Shown in pieces: positions 25,142 to 35,347 of a stretch of 54,701 nucleotides of DNA (position 1 is the first letter of the stretch; each line of letters begins with the position of its first letter). The stretch covers positions 1 to 54,701 of the forward strand of contig SLCY01000095.1 in NCBI GenBank assembly GCA_007125585.1. Direction: 5' to 3'. Position numbers and translations under genes: made by a program. Source of the stretch: Bacteroidales bacterium (lineage in GTDB: Bacteria; Bacteroidota; Bacteroidia; Bacteroidales; UBA7960). Under the pieces are notes generated by a model that saw nothing but the letters and a program-made list of their open reading frames with translations, ran no database searches and was not told the origin of the DNA.

Positions 25142-27385
25142 TTAATTAGATTTCTTATGCCTGCTGCGTATTTTTAATTTCAGATAGTCAAGCATAAGGT
25201 CCATGTCCAGTTCCGGGATCCCGTGACTGGCGAGATGTTTCCTGTCCTCATTAAAGGAAGTTTCAAACTCCCTGATGCTTTTCCAGGCAAGGATGCTTTT
25301 CGTATACATCTGGAAAGCTTCCATGGGGTTGCCCTGACACCAGAGCACATGTCCGATGTTTAAGAGGTCGTAATAATTGTCCGGTTCACTGGTCAGTAAC
25401 CGTTCCAGGTAGTCGCGTGCCGTGTCGAACTTGCCAAGGAGAAAGGAACACCATGCGAGGGGTCTTCGTATCTTGTGGTTTTCCGGGGCAAGCACTTCCA
25501 CTTTAAAGTAATAGTCCAGTGCCTCTTCATACTTGGTAAGATGGATCAGGCATTGGCCGATACTGGCCTGGGTATGCATGTCGTCCGGATCCATTTTTTC
25601 AGCCTGCCGGTAATAGTCAAGGGCCTCATCCCATCTGTTTAAAATTTTGCAGCACCTTGCCATCTTTTTGACAATCCACAGTCGCCCTGTTTCAATGAGG
25701 TCTGCTTTCAGGTATTCATCGTACGCCCTGGAAAAATCGCCGCTCTTCTCATAACAAAATGCGATCTTCTCAAACAATTCGATGTTGCTTTTATCTTTCT
25801 CCAGGATAAAAAGAAACACCTTCAGCGCATCTTCATAAAATTGCTTGTCGAAGAGAAGCTCAGCGATGTTTCGGATGATCTTGCCATCAGAGGCCAGGTG
25901 TTTCACAAAGCTGGTCTCATAAAGGTCCAGTTCCATGTCGAAGATATCATCGAACTCCTTACGCCAGGGGTGCAGTTTATAGAACCGGTACAGGTCCTGA
26001 AAGTACTGTGTATAAATGCTTTTAGCACGGGCAAGGCCTCCCAGCAGATCCTGGTCCTTTTCCAGCTCAGAAATATTTTCCATCTCTGCATTGAGCATAT
26101 TCATCATCATGGATTTTTGCTGTTCCGGCACCAGCCCCAGGTTCAGGCAGAACGAATATTTGTCGGAGTTGCACATGAAATAGGTGTTCTCCAGTTTTTC
26201 AACCAGTGGGGTAAGGTCGGTGCCATTGTCCGGATCCTTCACTGCCGGACGGATAACCGGGTTTTCCGAATAAAAAGGGAGGAACCAGTTGCTGATCTCG
26301 CGGAAAAAGGGGAAATGTTTTAGCCGGGAGAAGGCGCTGATGAACACATCCATGCCATCCATCTGCATTTCAGTAAGCTCCTGTAGTTTGTTCAGAAGGT
26401 CGGGGGCATCCTCAAAGACCGTTTCCCAGTCAGGGTTCTTCTCCTCTTCCGGCGAATCAGAAAAAATATTGTTCAAATCAAGCTTTTCTTCGATCCTGGG
26501 CCTCATCTTCATCATCGCCGGCAGGATCTCTTCTTCCCATTTCTTTTTTACTTTTTCGGTACCGCGCGACCTTGCATATTGCACAAGAATTGCTTCAATA
26601 TGCTGTTCTATATGAGGGAATGACTGCAAGGCGAGGGTTTTTTCTTCAAGCACGGGGTAAAGTGTATACCTGTCGTTGTATTTGAGGAAACCGATGAACA
26701 AGCCGATCATGGCGCGTTCCCAGACAAGTGACTGATGGCCTTCCACAAAACGAAAGAGCAGCACAAATTTGCTGACATCGAAGTATCTCAGCAAACTCAG
26801 GGTGAGGGCGCTTACGATAAGGGCTTTATCGTGCCATGGCAAACTTTTTGAGTCACACACGGTCTCCAGCAGCTTTATCTCTTCTTCCGAATAGGTGTCG
26901 CTGAGCCATATGAAGCGAAATATGTCAGCAAGGACATTTTCCCTGTGGGTCATTTCATCTGTATCGCCCACCTTGACATCTTTCAACAATCCGGCCAGTT
27001 GGTCATCGAAAGACAGCTTTTCCAGAATTTGCAAGGCCTCCTGACGCTCGGCACCTTTTTGCCTGTCTGCCTCTTTCTTCAGCCAGATAATGTTCCCTTT
27101 GCCTGTTTCAACCCGTATCACCTCTTTCAGCTGATCGGCCAGCTCCAGCAAGGTACGCCTCAAATAGCGGTAAACACTGTCACGCTCCGGGTCCTGAACG
27201 TCTGAAAAAGAGTGCTTCAACAATTGTGCATACGTCTCCTGCAGGGTTTTCAGTTGCTCGTGAAGATACTCCCTGCCCGAATCATCGATCATTTGTCGCA
27301 GCATCACGATGGCATCAGCAATTCGCCCGCGGTGGATCAGCTTGCAGGTGCTCTGATGTTTCCTGGTTATGTCGGATTTTTCCAT
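25142..27385 (-). CDS. Large tetratricopeptide-repeat protein
   Basis: A protein of about 747 residues, helical throughout, with no signal peptide, so probably cytoplasmic. The C-terminal part (about 500-720) holds TPR units, for example FYEDALKVFLFILEKDKSN, WDEALDYYRQAEKMDPDD, YEEALDYYFKVEVLAPEN and FDTARDYLERLLTSEPDN. The N-terminal ~480 residues are charged helices without a motif I know. The ATG at 27385 (MEKSDITRKH) is preferred; an in-frame ATG at 27448 adds 21 residues and lies about 26 nt behind the predicted mRNA start, so it cannot be excluded. It is transcribed alone, with its own promoter box and terminator. A scaffold role is the usual guess for TPR proteins; the partner is unknown. 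Confidence 0.85.
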   Translation of the reverse strand: MEKSDITRKHQSTCKLIHRGRIADAIVMLRQMIDDSGREYLHEQLKTLQETYAQLLKHSFSDVQDPERDSVYRYLRRTLLELADQLKEVIRVETGKGNIIWLKKEADRQKGAERQEALQILEKLSFDDQLAGLLKDVKVGDTDEMTHRENVLADIFRFIWLSDTYSEEEIKLLETVCDSKSLPWHDKALIVSALTLSLLRYFDVSKFVLLFRFVEGHQSLVWERAMIGLFIGFLKYNDRYTLYPVLEEKTLALQSFPHIEQHIEAILVQYARSRGTEKVKKKWEEEILPAMMKMRPRIEEKLDLNNIFSDSPEEEKNPDWETVFEDAPDLLNKLQELTEMQMDGMDVFISAFSRLKHFPFFREISNWFLPFYSENPVIRPAVKDPDNGTDLTPLVEKLENTYFMCNSDKYSFCLNLGLVPEQQKSMMMNMLNAEMENISELEKDQDLLGGLARAKSIYTQYFQDLYRFYKLHPWRKEFDDIFDMELDLYETSFVKHLASDGKIIRNIAELLFDKQFYEDALKVFLFILEKDKSNIELFEKIAFCYEKSGDFSRAYDEYLKADLIETGRLWIVKKMARCCKILNRWDEALDYYRQAEKMDPDDMHTQASIGQCLIHLTKYEEALDYYFKVEVLAPENHKIRRPLAWCSFLLGKFDTARDYLERLLTSEPDNYYDLLNIGHVLWCQGNPMEAFQMYTKSILAWKSIREFETSFNEDRKHLASHGIPELDMDLMLDYLKLKIRSRHKKSN

Positions 27386-27480
27386 TGTCTTGGATTGATA
27401 AGGGGTTCCGGTGATGATTATAAATTTTTTTGCTTCACCATGATTCATTGGGGCCGGGGGGTTCGCCGGCAGCCTTTTTA

Positions 27481-27488
27481 CAAAGTTA
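27481..27488 (-). promoter_or_regulatory. -7 promoter box of the TPR gene
   Basis: TAACTTTG on the minus strand, an exact TAnnTTTG match, 96 bases before the preferred ATG and 33 before the alternative one. Confidence 0.65.
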
Positions 27489-27512
27489 CAGGAAATGGGG
27501 GAAACAGGGAAA

Positions 27513-28376
27513 TCACAGGATGATCCGTTCGGCGCTCATCAGGCACTTCTCACTGAATTGCACAAGGGCCAGGCCGGGGCCTTCAAAAGCTGCGGAGTAG
27601 GCAATTGACCCGCTTAGTTTCTCTTTCCAGGATCCTGTCAGCTTGGCTGACTCGTGGATGTGCCCGTGCAGTGTCAGCATGGGCTGCCGTTTCTCGATGA
27701 GTTCCTTGATGGCGACACTGCCCACATGGACATCTACCGGCACATGGTCCACCATGACCCCGTCAAGGCCGGCACGATCCAGTGCTGTCTTGTAGGGCGG
27801 TGAATGGAACAAAATGATGGCATTTGAAAGATCATCCGGGCCCACCAGCTGATCCAGGTCCTCTTTGATTGTTGTGAACCCTGAATCCCCCTCCGGCGGC
27901 ACGGTCCGGTAACCTTCTGTTGGATGGATACATCCCGGATCCACGAAACGAGACACATCATAACGTTCCCAGTCTTTCAGCATAAAAGGAGTGGGCGGCA
28001 CCATGGCATAGCCATATACGGTAAACCGGCCCAGTGCCACCTTTTTCATGTGCATATAATGCCACAGCCCCGCTGCCTCATGCATGAGAAAAGAGGATTC
28101 TTCTTTCCGCGGATCATCGTTTCCCAGGATCAGGAATATTTGAGGATAGTTCTCTTTTAACCTGTTTTTTAATTCCCGGAATGCGGGGGCAAGAAACCCG
28201 TTCACAAAATCAACTGGCCTGGCCTTGCTGTGGGCACGGTAGGTAAGGCTCGAAGGCAACAGGTCACCTCCAAAGAATACAGCCCGGGGAAGCTTCTTTT
28301 CAATCTGATGAAACAGTTTTTCATAACGGGAGGCATTGCCATGGAGGTCGGACACAAAAAAAGAAAGATCACTCAT
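27513..28376 (-). CDS. Calcineurin-like metallophosphoesterase
   Basis: A 287-residue cytoplasmic phosphoesterase with all the metal-binding motifs in order: SDLHGN near the N-terminus (DxH), FFGGDLL (GD), LILGNDDP (GND with the next Asp in place of the usual GNH[E/D]), LFHSPPY (H) and TLHGHIHES (GHxH). The Asp after GND is unusual but occurs in the family. Its start overlaps the end of the nucleotidyltransferase gene by 8 bases, so the two are translationally coupled. The substrate is unknown; phosphomonoesters, phosphodiesters or nucleotidylated proteins are all possible. Confidence 0.88.
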   Translation of the reverse strand: MSDLSFFVSDLHGNASRYEKLFHQIEKKLPRAVFFGGDLLPSSLTYRAHSKARPVDFVNGFLAPAFRELKNRLKENYPQIFLILGNDDPRKEESSFLMHEAAGLWHYMHMKKVALGRFTVYGYAMVPPTPFMLKDWERYDVSRFVDPGCIHPTEGYRTVPPEGDSGFTTIKEDLDQLVGPDDLSNAIILFHSPPYKTALDRAGLDGVMVDHVPVDVHVGSVAIKELIEKRQPMLTLHGHIHESAKLTGSWKEKLSGSIAYSAAFEGPGLALVQFSEKCLMSAERIIL

Positions 28377-28767
28377 CGCTGCGGCATTTTTTTAGCAGTT
28401 TGGCATTGTTCGAAACCGACTCTAGCATATGGGCAAAGCTGGTCCGTTTTTGAATGTCATCATCCGTGATAATATGCAAGTCGACAAGACTTCCACTGGT
28501 TTTGTAGCTGGTATTTTTCTCATTGAGCCTGGCAAGGCACAGCCCCCAGCCTTCGCACCATGCGTGCAGGAGTGAATGTTTGCGGGGATCGTCATCGCAG
28601 TAAGCCAGCAAATCAATATCCGAGCACGGCCCGGCATTGCCAGTTTTGACACTGCCAATAAGGTACAGGGCCTTCACCCCGTAATGCGACATGTCCAGAT
28701 CATCCGCCATGGCTTCCGCCATCTCATGGCGCCACTTCCAGTGGTCTTGCTGATCATTTTGAGGCAT
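28369..28767 (-). CDS. Stand-alone nucleotidyltransferase-domain protein
   Basis: A 132-residue protein with the minimal nucleotidyltransferase signature YLIGSVKTGNAGPCSDIDLL (GSx(10)DxD) and a third acidic residue in SLVDLHIIT, so the metal site is complete. It resembles the nucleotidyltransferase-like tail sometimes joined to PEP/pyruvate-binding proteins in Bacteroidota; this is from memory and was not searched. Start: the TAnnTTTG-type box TACATTTG covers 28771-28778, so the TTG at 28773 lies inside the promoter. The ATG at 28767 is then only a few bases from the mRNA start, probably leaderless. It is coupled to the phosphoesterase downstream. Confidence 0.82.
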   Translation of the reverse strand: MPQNDQQDHWKWRHEMAEAMADDLDMSHYGVKALYLIGSVKTGNAGPCSDIDLLAYCDDDPRKHSLLHAWCEGWGLCLARLNEKNTSYKTSGSLVDLHIITDDDIQKRTSFAHMLESVSNNAKLLKKCRSDE

Positions 28768-28770
28768 GCA

Positions 28771-28812
28771 CAAATGTACATGTTATTTTTTTATGTAAAA
28801 TCACACACAGAC
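28771..28812 (-). promoter_or_regulatory. 42-bp promoter-linked element, copy at the nucleotidyltransferase gene
   Basis: On the minus strand it runs from GTCTGTGTG to TACATTTG. It aligns without gaps to 54421-54462 (36 of 42 identical by eye) and to 7702-7743. The box ends three bases before the ATG at 28767. Confidence 0.7.
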
Positions 28813-28881
28813 AGCCACTCCAATCACTCACGATCTTTTGGCCTTCATTGAATGAACCGGATCCGAAAATTGTCATCCCGT

Positions 28882-30426
28882 CTACGGATAGTAAATGGGG
28901 CCTTCAATGCCGAGTGGGATGTTGAGCAATATCCATGCGATGAACATGGGAATCCTCACGATCATGAATGCGACGGCATAGGGTAACATCACGGAGATGA
29001 TGGTGCCGATACCAATATCTTTCACGTATTTCTGCGCAAATACGATCACCAGCGGAAAGTAAGGCAGCAGCGGGGTGAGGATGTTTGAGTAGGAATCTCC
29101 GATCCTGTAAGCTGCCTGTGTCGTTTCCGGTGAGTATCCCATCAGCATCAGCATGGGGACAAAAATGGGTGCCAGGATGGCCCATTTTGCGGACGCACTG
29201 CCGATGATCAGATTAATAAAGGAAGATACAAGGATAAACGCCACCAGGAGTGGGATCCCGGTAAACCCGATGTTCTGGAGGCCGGCGGCTCCGGAGATCG
29301 CCATGATGGAGCCGAGGTTTGACCAGATAAAGAATTGCACCAGGTGGGCGGCAACAAAAGCCAGCACAATATATCCACCCATGGTACCCATGGCTTCGGC
29401 CGTCATTTTGGCCACATCCTTATCCCCTTTGATGGTTTTGGCCACCAGTCCGTATACAAGGCCTGAAACGAAGAAAAGGATAAACATCAGGGGAACGATA
29501 GAGTTATAGAATGGGTTCAGGCTGCCATCTTCAGCACGCAACACGCCCCCGGAAGGGATAATCGCCGCAGCGATCAATGCCAGGATAGCGATCACGGCCA
29601 ACCCTGCCCATTTGAGCCCTTTCTTTTCCTGTGGTGTAAACGCATTGTTGTATGTTTCATCGGTTTCACCCTCATAAGTGCCGAGCCGTGGTACGATGAT
29701 CTTCTCCGTAACCCACATGCCTGCCAGTCCGATCAATGGCACCGAAGCGGCCATGAGGTAGTAGTTCGACAATGGGTTTACAGTATATGTGGCATCCATA
29801 ATGGTTGATGCCGACTGGGTAAATGCTGCGATCATTGGGTCAAGGCCTGTGGGTACAAAGTTGGCTCCAAACCCGCCTGAAACACCTGCAAAGGCAGCGG
29901 CCAACCCGGCCAGCGGATGTCGTCCCATCCCCTTAAAGATGGCTGCGCCCAGGGGTATCAGCACCACATAACCTGCATCAGCTGCCACAGAGCTAAACAT
30001 ACCGGCAATCACGATGGAAAATGTGATCAGCCTGTTGGGCACCTTGGATACAAATACACGCAAGGCGACAGCAATCAGGCCGCTCCGTTCAGCCACGCCG
30101 ATCCCCAGCATCACCACAAGCACCAGTCCCAGCGGAGGGAAGGAAGCAAATACCTCTACCATGGAGGTCATGATCTTTTGTATCCCATCTGCAGTCAGCA
30201 GGTTAACAGCCCTGATGGGTTCTTCGATATCGGGCGACGGATGTTCAGCGCTGACGCCAAGCTTGCCGAAAACAAACGACAGGACCAGTACAATCCCAAT
30301 CAAAATGGCAAATAAGGTAACAGGCTGCGGCAATTTATTCCCTACAACTTCAATCTTGTTGAGGATACGCTGCATTACGCCAACAGGCTCCTGACCGGCA
30401 GCCCTGGGCTCATTTTCTTTTGTCAT
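28882..30426 (-). CDS. AbgT-family transporter
   Basis: A 514-residue inner-membrane transporter with about a dozen membrane segments. It fits the AbgT family (p-aminobenzoyl-glutamate uptake in E. coli AbgT; sulfonamide export shown for MtrF/YdaH). Visible family features are the N-terminal NKIEVVGNKLPQPVTLFAILIG, SSVAADAGYVVLIPLGAAIF, GVSGGFGANFVPTGLDPMIAAFTQ and the second repeat GSASAKWAILAPIFVPMLMLMGYSPE. The inverted-repeat pattern with AxWxxxxPxF-like segments is intact and the length is normal. Flanking genes give no hint of folate metabolism, so the cargo is uncertain. Confidence 0.92.
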   Translation of the reverse strand: MTKENEPRAAGQEPVGVMQRILNKIEVVGNKLPQPVTLFAILIGIVLVLSFVFGKLGVSAEHPSPDIEEPIRAVNLLTADGIQKIMTSMVEVFASFPPLGLVLVVMLGIGVAERSGLIAVALRVFVSKVPNRLITFSIVIAGMFSSVAADAGYVVLIPLGAAIFKGMGRHPLAGLAAAFAGVSGGFGANFVPTGLDPMIAAFTQSASTIMDATYTVNPLSNYYLMAASVPLIGLAGMWVTEKIIVPRLGTYEGETDETYNNAFTPQEKKGLKWAGLAVIAILALIAAAIIPSGGVLRAEDGSLNPFYNSIVPLMFILFFVSGLVYGLVAKTIKGDKDVAKMTAEAMGTMGGYIVLAFVAAHLVQFFIWSNLGSIMAISGAAGLQNIGFTGIPLLVAFILVSSFINLIIGSASAKWAILAPIFVPMLMLMGYSPETTQAAYRIGDSYSNILTPLLPYFPLVIVFAQKYVKDIGIGTIISVMLPYAVAFMIVRIPMFIAWILLNIPLGIEGPIYYP

Positions 30427-30594
30427 ATGTTATCTCAAATAAGTTAATTGTGTAGATTGGATAAACCAAAAGCCCCAAAATTAATGGTTTCATTCAAAAC
30501 ACAAAAATTAATTGCAAATTATTCATCCGGTGAGGCAAAGCAACCATTCAGAAAACACTGCCAGGATACAGGCTATAGGGGCAGGGGATCAATG

Positions 30595-32691
30595 TCAGCG
30601 AATGATGGTAACGGTTCCTTCTGCATAGCGGGTCTTGCCCATGCGGGTATATCGCAAAACGTAAAAATATGTGCCGTCAGGGGCATTGGCCCCATCCCAC
30701 CAGTTGTTATAATAATCACTGTGTTCGTACACTTTCTTTCCCCAGCGATTGTAGATCACCATCTGGGCATTTGGATAGTGTTCAAGGTTCTCGATCTCAA
30801 ACTCGTCATTGATGCCATCTGCATTCGGGGTAAATACATTGGGGATGACCAGGTCGCAGTTCTGGTCAGTGACATCCTTGTCAAAAAAATCGATGCAACC
30901 GGTGCTGGTATCTGTGACCATTACGGTGTATATTCCCGGGTCCTTTACCATCAGGGTATCGTAGGTCCGTCCGGGGAGATCCACACCGCCAACCTGCCAC
31001 TGGTACTCCCAGTCAAAGCCATCATGGTCGACGGGGCGCACCGTCAACAGGGTAGAATCGCCCTCGCAAATGGGGATCTCCAGTTCGGATTCAATCTCAG
31101 CTTTGGGCAAAGGCAATATTTTCACGGTAAGGGTTGTATCATAGGAGCAGTTAAAATCGTCGGTGACCTGGAAGCGGAAGTGATGTTCGCCAGGTTCGGA
31201 CACTGATGCTGTTGCGGGGTTCCCATCGAGGGGTGCTCCATTTTGGAACCATTGTTCCTCAACAATTTCGGGAACAAATATCAGGGAGTCGGGGTAGAAG
31301 TTTTCATGAAAAAGCAGGCGCCAGCCAAAAACATGTCCTGATTCACCGATGGTATGGTCTTCAATTCGCAACGTCCAGGTGCCATTCATGGTGCTTCCGG
31401 CAAACCCGTTCAGGCTTTCCACCGGCGTGTATTTGCCCTGTGGCATGTGTTCCGCGTTGAAATAATAGTTGCCTGCATTGTCAGTGTATTCATGAAAAAG
31501 GGGTGTTGTTTCTGCCATGGTGCCAAATTCAGGGAAGGGCGAGAAACAATAGGAATAGGGTTTCCCGGGAACATCATCCTCCCATACCACAGGTTCGCCG
31601 AGGTTGGCAACGGGCCCGTTAAAAGCTTTCAGTTCAACGACCGTGCCGTTGGGCGCCTCCAGTTCAAACATCAGCTGTGACTGATCAACGTGTTCAATAT
31701 TGACACAGATCACATCAAAATCCTCAGCCGACAAAATCTCCCATTCGTCACCAAACACATCAAAATGGAGGGATGACTCATACAGAAAAGCGTCATCCGC
31801 ACCAATTGCAAAAGGGACTTCCTCTGTCACGGCTGTGGGAAATCCGGTCCAGACGGTGGGCTGTGCTTCTCCGAAAAGGGTAAAGGCTTCTTTGGCACAG
31901 GCCGTGTCAACCGATGCCATGGTTCCATCCAATAACGGGACCGTAGCGACCATTAACACTTCGACCGAGGTGGCCACACAGGTTGTGCCTGTATCTTCAA
32001 CCGTCAGACGGACAGTAGTTGCCCCGGGGACTTCAAAGGGATGGGTGATCTCCCGGCCATGCAGTTCCTGCGATTCAATGACCCAGGTATACACAAAGTT
32101 CTCCGGGTCATGTTCAATGTTTTCGGCAAGATATGTCGCACTGGCAATAAAAGAAACCTCTCCCACTGTTTCAGGGCAATGCATTAGTCCGTCGACCGGG
32201 TCAATCGTTGCCACAAAAAGTTCGCACAGGCCCATACAGTGAATGGGTGCAATCCAGCCCAGCCTGTCCTCTGCATCATCAGGGTCATCCGGATCGAAAT
32301 CATCAGAGACAAAGTGAAAATGAAGACTTTCTGTGGATGAATAGATGTTGTGTTCAGACAATGACTGTTGGGTGGCCGATATCAGCAGAGGGGCAGAACT
32401 GTCGGATCCGTCATAAACATACAGGGTGTCTCCTTCGCCAAGCTGGAACATTTCAAAGGTAAAGGCAAGGTGTGGCTGCCCGGGGTCATTGCTGGTAAAG
32501 GTGACCCGGAAGTCCTCGTTGGGACCGTAATGGGTCAGGGAGTCTCCCTGGCTGCTGTCTGTAAATATTCCGCTGCATGTCTCCAGGGTTTGGCCATCGT
32601 GTACGTCAATGGGATAAATGATCTGTCCAAAACCGCTTCCCGCTGCCATCAAAACAAGCAGGGTCAATAATAAACGGGGATGATGTTTCAT
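30595..32691 (-). CDS. T9SS type B secreted protein with CUB, PKD and P-domains
   Basis: A 698-residue extracellular protein. A signal peptide (1-22, ...GSGFGQ) is followed by a CUB-like domain (about 38-150; GDTLYVYDGSD), a PKD-like domain, and a proprotein-convertase P-domain (about 280-450; GTWTLRIEDHTIGESGHVFGWRL). Further PKD-like sequence (ICEGDSTLLTV) comes next, and then the gliding-motility-associated C-terminal domain, about 615-698 (VIPNVFTPNADGINDEF, YNRWGKKVYEH, DGTYFYVLRY). That last domain is the type B signal for the type IX secretion system. No catalytic domain is seen, so an adhesive or binding role is inferred. Confidence 0.9.
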   Translation of the reverse strand: MKHHPRLLLTLLVLMAAGSGFGQIIYPIDVHDGQTLETCSGIFTDSSQGDSLTHYGPNEDFRVTFTSNDPGQPHLAFTFEMFQLGEGDTLYVYDGSDSSAPLLISATQQSLSEHNIYSSTESLHFHFVSDDFDPDDPDDAEDRLGWIAPIHCMGLCELFVATIDPVDGLMHCPETVGEVSFIASATYLAENIEHDPENFVYTWVIESQELHGREITHPFEVPGATTVRLTVEDTGTTCVATSVEVLMVATVPLLDGTMASVDTACAKEAFTLFGEAQPTVWTGFPTAVTEEVPFAIGADDAFLYESSLHFDVFGDEWEILSAEDFDVICVNIEHVDQSQLMFELEAPNGTVVELKAFNGPVANLGEPVVWEDDVPGKPYSYCFSPFPEFGTMAETTPLFHEYTDNAGNYYFNAEHMPQGKYTPVESLNGFAGSTMNGTWTLRIEDHTIGESGHVFGWRLLFHENFYPDSLIFVPEIVEEQWFQNGAPLDGNPATASVSEPGEHHFRFQVTDDFNCSYDTTLTVKILPLPKAEIESELEIPICEGDSTLLTVRPVDHDGFDWEYQWQVGGVDLPGRTYDTLMVKDPGIYTVMVTDTSTGCIDFFDKDVTDQNCDLVIPNVFTPNADGINDEFEIENLEHYPNAQMVIYNRWGKKVYEHSDYYNNWWDGANAPDGTYFYVLRYTRMGKTRYAEGTVTIIR

Positions 32692-32866
32692 ACGGACACG
32701 GTTGGTTATGCGTTACGGACCTGGTGACATCTATTTAACAATACGACAAACCCGGGGATTTATTTTGTCTTCCGGAGAAACACCAAAAATAACAAAATTC
32801 TCTTACAGGGCGGCAGGGAAGTGGGCGAAAGGGGATCGGAAAAGTAAAAAATACCGTTTTTAGTTG

Positions 32867-32874
32867 TATTTTTG
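32867..32874 (+). promoter_or_regulatory. -7 promoter box of lepA
   Basis: TATTTTTG matches TAnnTTTG and ends six bases before the lepA ATG. The mRNA is therefore predicted to be leaderless or nearly so. Confidence 0.65.
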
Positions 32875-32880
32875 CAGACT

Positions 32881-34677
32881 ATGAAAAATATCCGCAACTT
32901 TTGCATCATTGCCCATATAGACCATGGCAAGAGCACCCTTGCCGACCGCATGTTGCAATTGACCAATACCGTTACCGAGCGGGATTTCAAGGACCAGGTC
33001 CTCGACAACATGGATCTGGAGAGGGAAAGAGGCATTACCATAAAAAGCCATGCCATCCAGATGGATTATCATGCCGGGGGCGACACATACCGGTTAAACC
33101 TGATTGACACCCCCGGTCATGTGGATTTCAGCTATGAGGTGTCGCGTTCCATCGCGGCCTGTGAGGGTGCGTTACTGATCGTAGACGCCTCCCAGGGCAT
33201 TGAAGCGCAAACCATCTCCAATCTGTACCTTGCCATGGATCACGACCTTGTGATCATCCCTGTACTGAATAAGATGGACCTTCCGGGTGCCATGCCTGAT
33301 GAGGTGACCGAGCAAATTGTTGACCTTACGGCCTGTGATCCGGACGATATCATTCAGGCCAGCGGCAAGATGGGCATCGGTGTGGAAAAGATCCTTGAAG
33401 CCATCATAGAGCGTATTCCACCGCCGACTGGCAATCCGGAGGCACCGCTCAAGGCCTTGATTTTCGATTCAATATATAATCCCTTTCGTGGTGTTGTGGC
33501 CTATTTTCGGGTCTATGACGGCAAGATTCACCAGGGCGACCATGTAAAGTTCATGAACACCAGGAAGCAATACCATGCCGATGAGGTGGGCGTGCTGAAA
33601 ATCGCTCAGCACCCGCGTAAGTCAATATCGGCGGGCGATGTCGGATATATCATTTCGGGCATCAAGGATGCCAGGGAGGTCAAGGTGGGTGATACCATCA
33701 CCCAGGTAAAAAACCCTACCGGTCAGGCGGTCAAAGGCTTCGAAAACGTCAAGCCCATGGTGTTCGCCGGGATCTATCCTGTTGATAGCGACGATTTTGA
33801 AGAGCTCAGGACCGCCATGGAGAAGTTACAGCTCAACGATGCCTCCCTGACCTATGAGCCGGAGTCGTCTGCCGCCCTGGGCTTCGGATTCCGTTGTGGG
33901 TTCCTCGGCATGCTCCACATGGAGATCGTTCAGGAGAGGCTGGAGAGGGAGTTTGACATGACGGTCATCAACACAGTGCCCAACGTGTCTTACCATGCCT
34001 ATACCAAGCAGGGAGAAAAGATCATTGTCAACAACCCTTCAGACATGCCTGGTCCCAATGAGCTCGAATCGATTGAAGAGCCCTATATTTCCGCACAGAT
34101 CATTACCAAGTCAGCTTATGTCGGCCCGGTGATGTCTCTTTGTCTGGACAAAAGGGGCGAGGTAAGGAACCAGGTATACCTGACCACCGACAGGGTGGAG
34201 TTGTCTTTTGAGATGCCGCTTGCCGAGATCGTGTTCGATTTTTATGACCGTTTGAAAACCATCTCCAGGGGCTATGCCTCCTTCGATTACCATCCCATCG
34301 GCTACAAACCGTCCAACCTGATCAAGCTGGACATTCTGCTCAACGGCGACCCTGTGGATGCATTGTCAGCCTTGATTCACCGGGAGAATGCCTATGAGTT
34401 CGGCAAACGCATATGCACCAAGCTCAGGCAGCTTATCCCGCGACAGCAATACGACATCGCCATTCAGGCCGGTATCGGGTCAAAGATCATTTCACGCGAA
34501 ACGGTCAAGGCCCTGCGCAAGGATGTAACAGCCAAATGCTATGGCGGCGACATTACCAGGAAGCGTAAATTGCTGGAAAAACAAAAGAAAGGGAAGAAGC
34601 GTATGCGCCAGGTGGGCAATGTGGAGGTGCCGCAGCAGGCTTTCATGGCCGTTTTGAAGCTAGACGACAAGTCCTGA
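32881..34677 (+). CDS. lepA: Elongation factor 4 (LepA)
   Basis: A 598-residue translational GTPase that back-translocates stalled ribosomes. G1 is AHIDHGKST (11-19), G2 lies in [10 protein letters not shown]3 is DTPGHVDF, and G4 is NKMDLPGA. The LepA-specific C-terminal domain ends with [40 protein letters not shown], the family hallmark. An in-frame TTG nine bases upstream overlaps the promoter box, so the ATG is used. The 3' end overlaps rsmI on the other strand by 18 bases. Confidence 0.98.
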   Translation: MKNIRNFCIIAHIDHGKSTLADRMLQLTNTVTERDFKDQVLDNMDLERERGITIKSHAIQMDYHAGGDTYRLNLIDTPGHVDFSYEVSRSIAACEGALLIVDASQGIEAQTISNLYLAMDHDLVIIPVLNKMDLPGAMPDEVTEQIVDLTACDPDDIIQASGKMGIGVEKILEAIIERIPPPTGNPEAPLKALIFDSIYNPFRGVVAYFRVYDGKIHQGDHVKFMNTRKQYHADEVGVLKIAQHPRKSISAGDVGYIISGIKDAREVKVGDTITQVKNPTGQAVKGFENVKPMVFAGIYPVDSDDFEELRTAMEKLQLNDASLTYEPESSAALGFGFRCGFLGMLHMEIVQERLEREFDMTVINTVPNVSYHAYTKQGEKIIVNNPSDMPGPNELESIEEPYISAQIITKSAYVGPVMSLCLDKRGEVRNQVYLTTDRVELSFEMPLAEIVFDFYDRLKTISRGYASFDYHPIGYKPSNLIKLDILLNGDPVDALSALIHRENAYEFGKRICTKLRQLIPRQQYDIAIQAGIGSKIISRETVKALRKDVTAKCYGGDITRKRKLLEKQKKGKKRMRQVGNVEVPQQAFMAVLKLDDKS

Positions 34678-35334
34678 CACCACGATGGTGACCTCCCCCT
34701 TGATGCTGCGTTCAGAAAATATCCCAACCAGTTCCTGCAAGGTTCCCCGCACATGTTCTTCGTGCATTTTACTGATTTCACGAGACACACACGCTTTGCG
34801 GCCGTCTCCAAATATCCCGGCAAACGTGGTCAGGGTTTTCAGGAGCCGGCGGGGTGATTCATAGAAGACCATGGTGCGGGTTTCTCCTGCGAGGGCCTCC
34901 AGGCGGGTTTTGCGACCTTTCTTTACCGGCAAAAATCCTTCAAAACAGAAACGGTCGCAAGGGATGCCGCTTGCGACCAGGGCAGGCACAAAAGCCGTCG
35001 CTCCCGGCAATACCTCTACCCTCACACCTGCCCTAATGCACTCACGAACCAGCAAAAAGCCGGGGTCAGAAATTCCCGGGGTACCGGCATCGCTTACCAA
35101 AGCATAACGGGAACCCGACTGCAAACGCTCTACCAGGCCTCCCAGCACTTTATGCTCATTGTGCTGATGATAGGTCATCATCCTGGCAGTGATGTCCAGC
35201 CGCTTCAACAGCTTCCCGGTCACACGGGTATCTTCGGTCAATACATAATCAGCCTCCCGCAGCACACGCTGCGCCCTGAATGTGACATCTTCGAGATTTC
35301 CAACTGGGGTGGGTACAATGAAGAGGGTTGACAT
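34660..35334 (-). CDS. rsmI: 16S rRNA (cytidine-1402-2'-O)-methyltransferase
   Basis: A 224-residue tetrapyrrole-methylase-fold enzyme that 2'-O-methylates C1402 of 16S rRNA. Motifs are [63 protein letters not shown] and [12 protein letters not shown]. The protein is shorter than the E. coli enzyme (286) because it lacks the C-terminal extension, as in many Bacteroidota. It follows a hypothetical gene by 13 bases and overlaps lepA at the 3' end. Confidence 0.96.
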   Translation of the reverse strand: MSTLFIVPTPVGNLEDVTFRAQRVLREADYVLTEDTRVTGKLLKRLDITARMMTYHQHNEHKVLGGLVERLQSGSRYALVSDAGTPGISDPGFLLVRECIRAGVRVEVLPGATAFVPALVASGIPCDRFCFEGFLPVKKGRKTRLEALAGETRTMVFYESPRRLLKTLTTFAGIFGDGRKACVSREISKMHEEHVRGTLQELVGIFSERSIKGEVTIVVSGLVV

Positions 35335-35347
35335 TTCTACTATCTCC

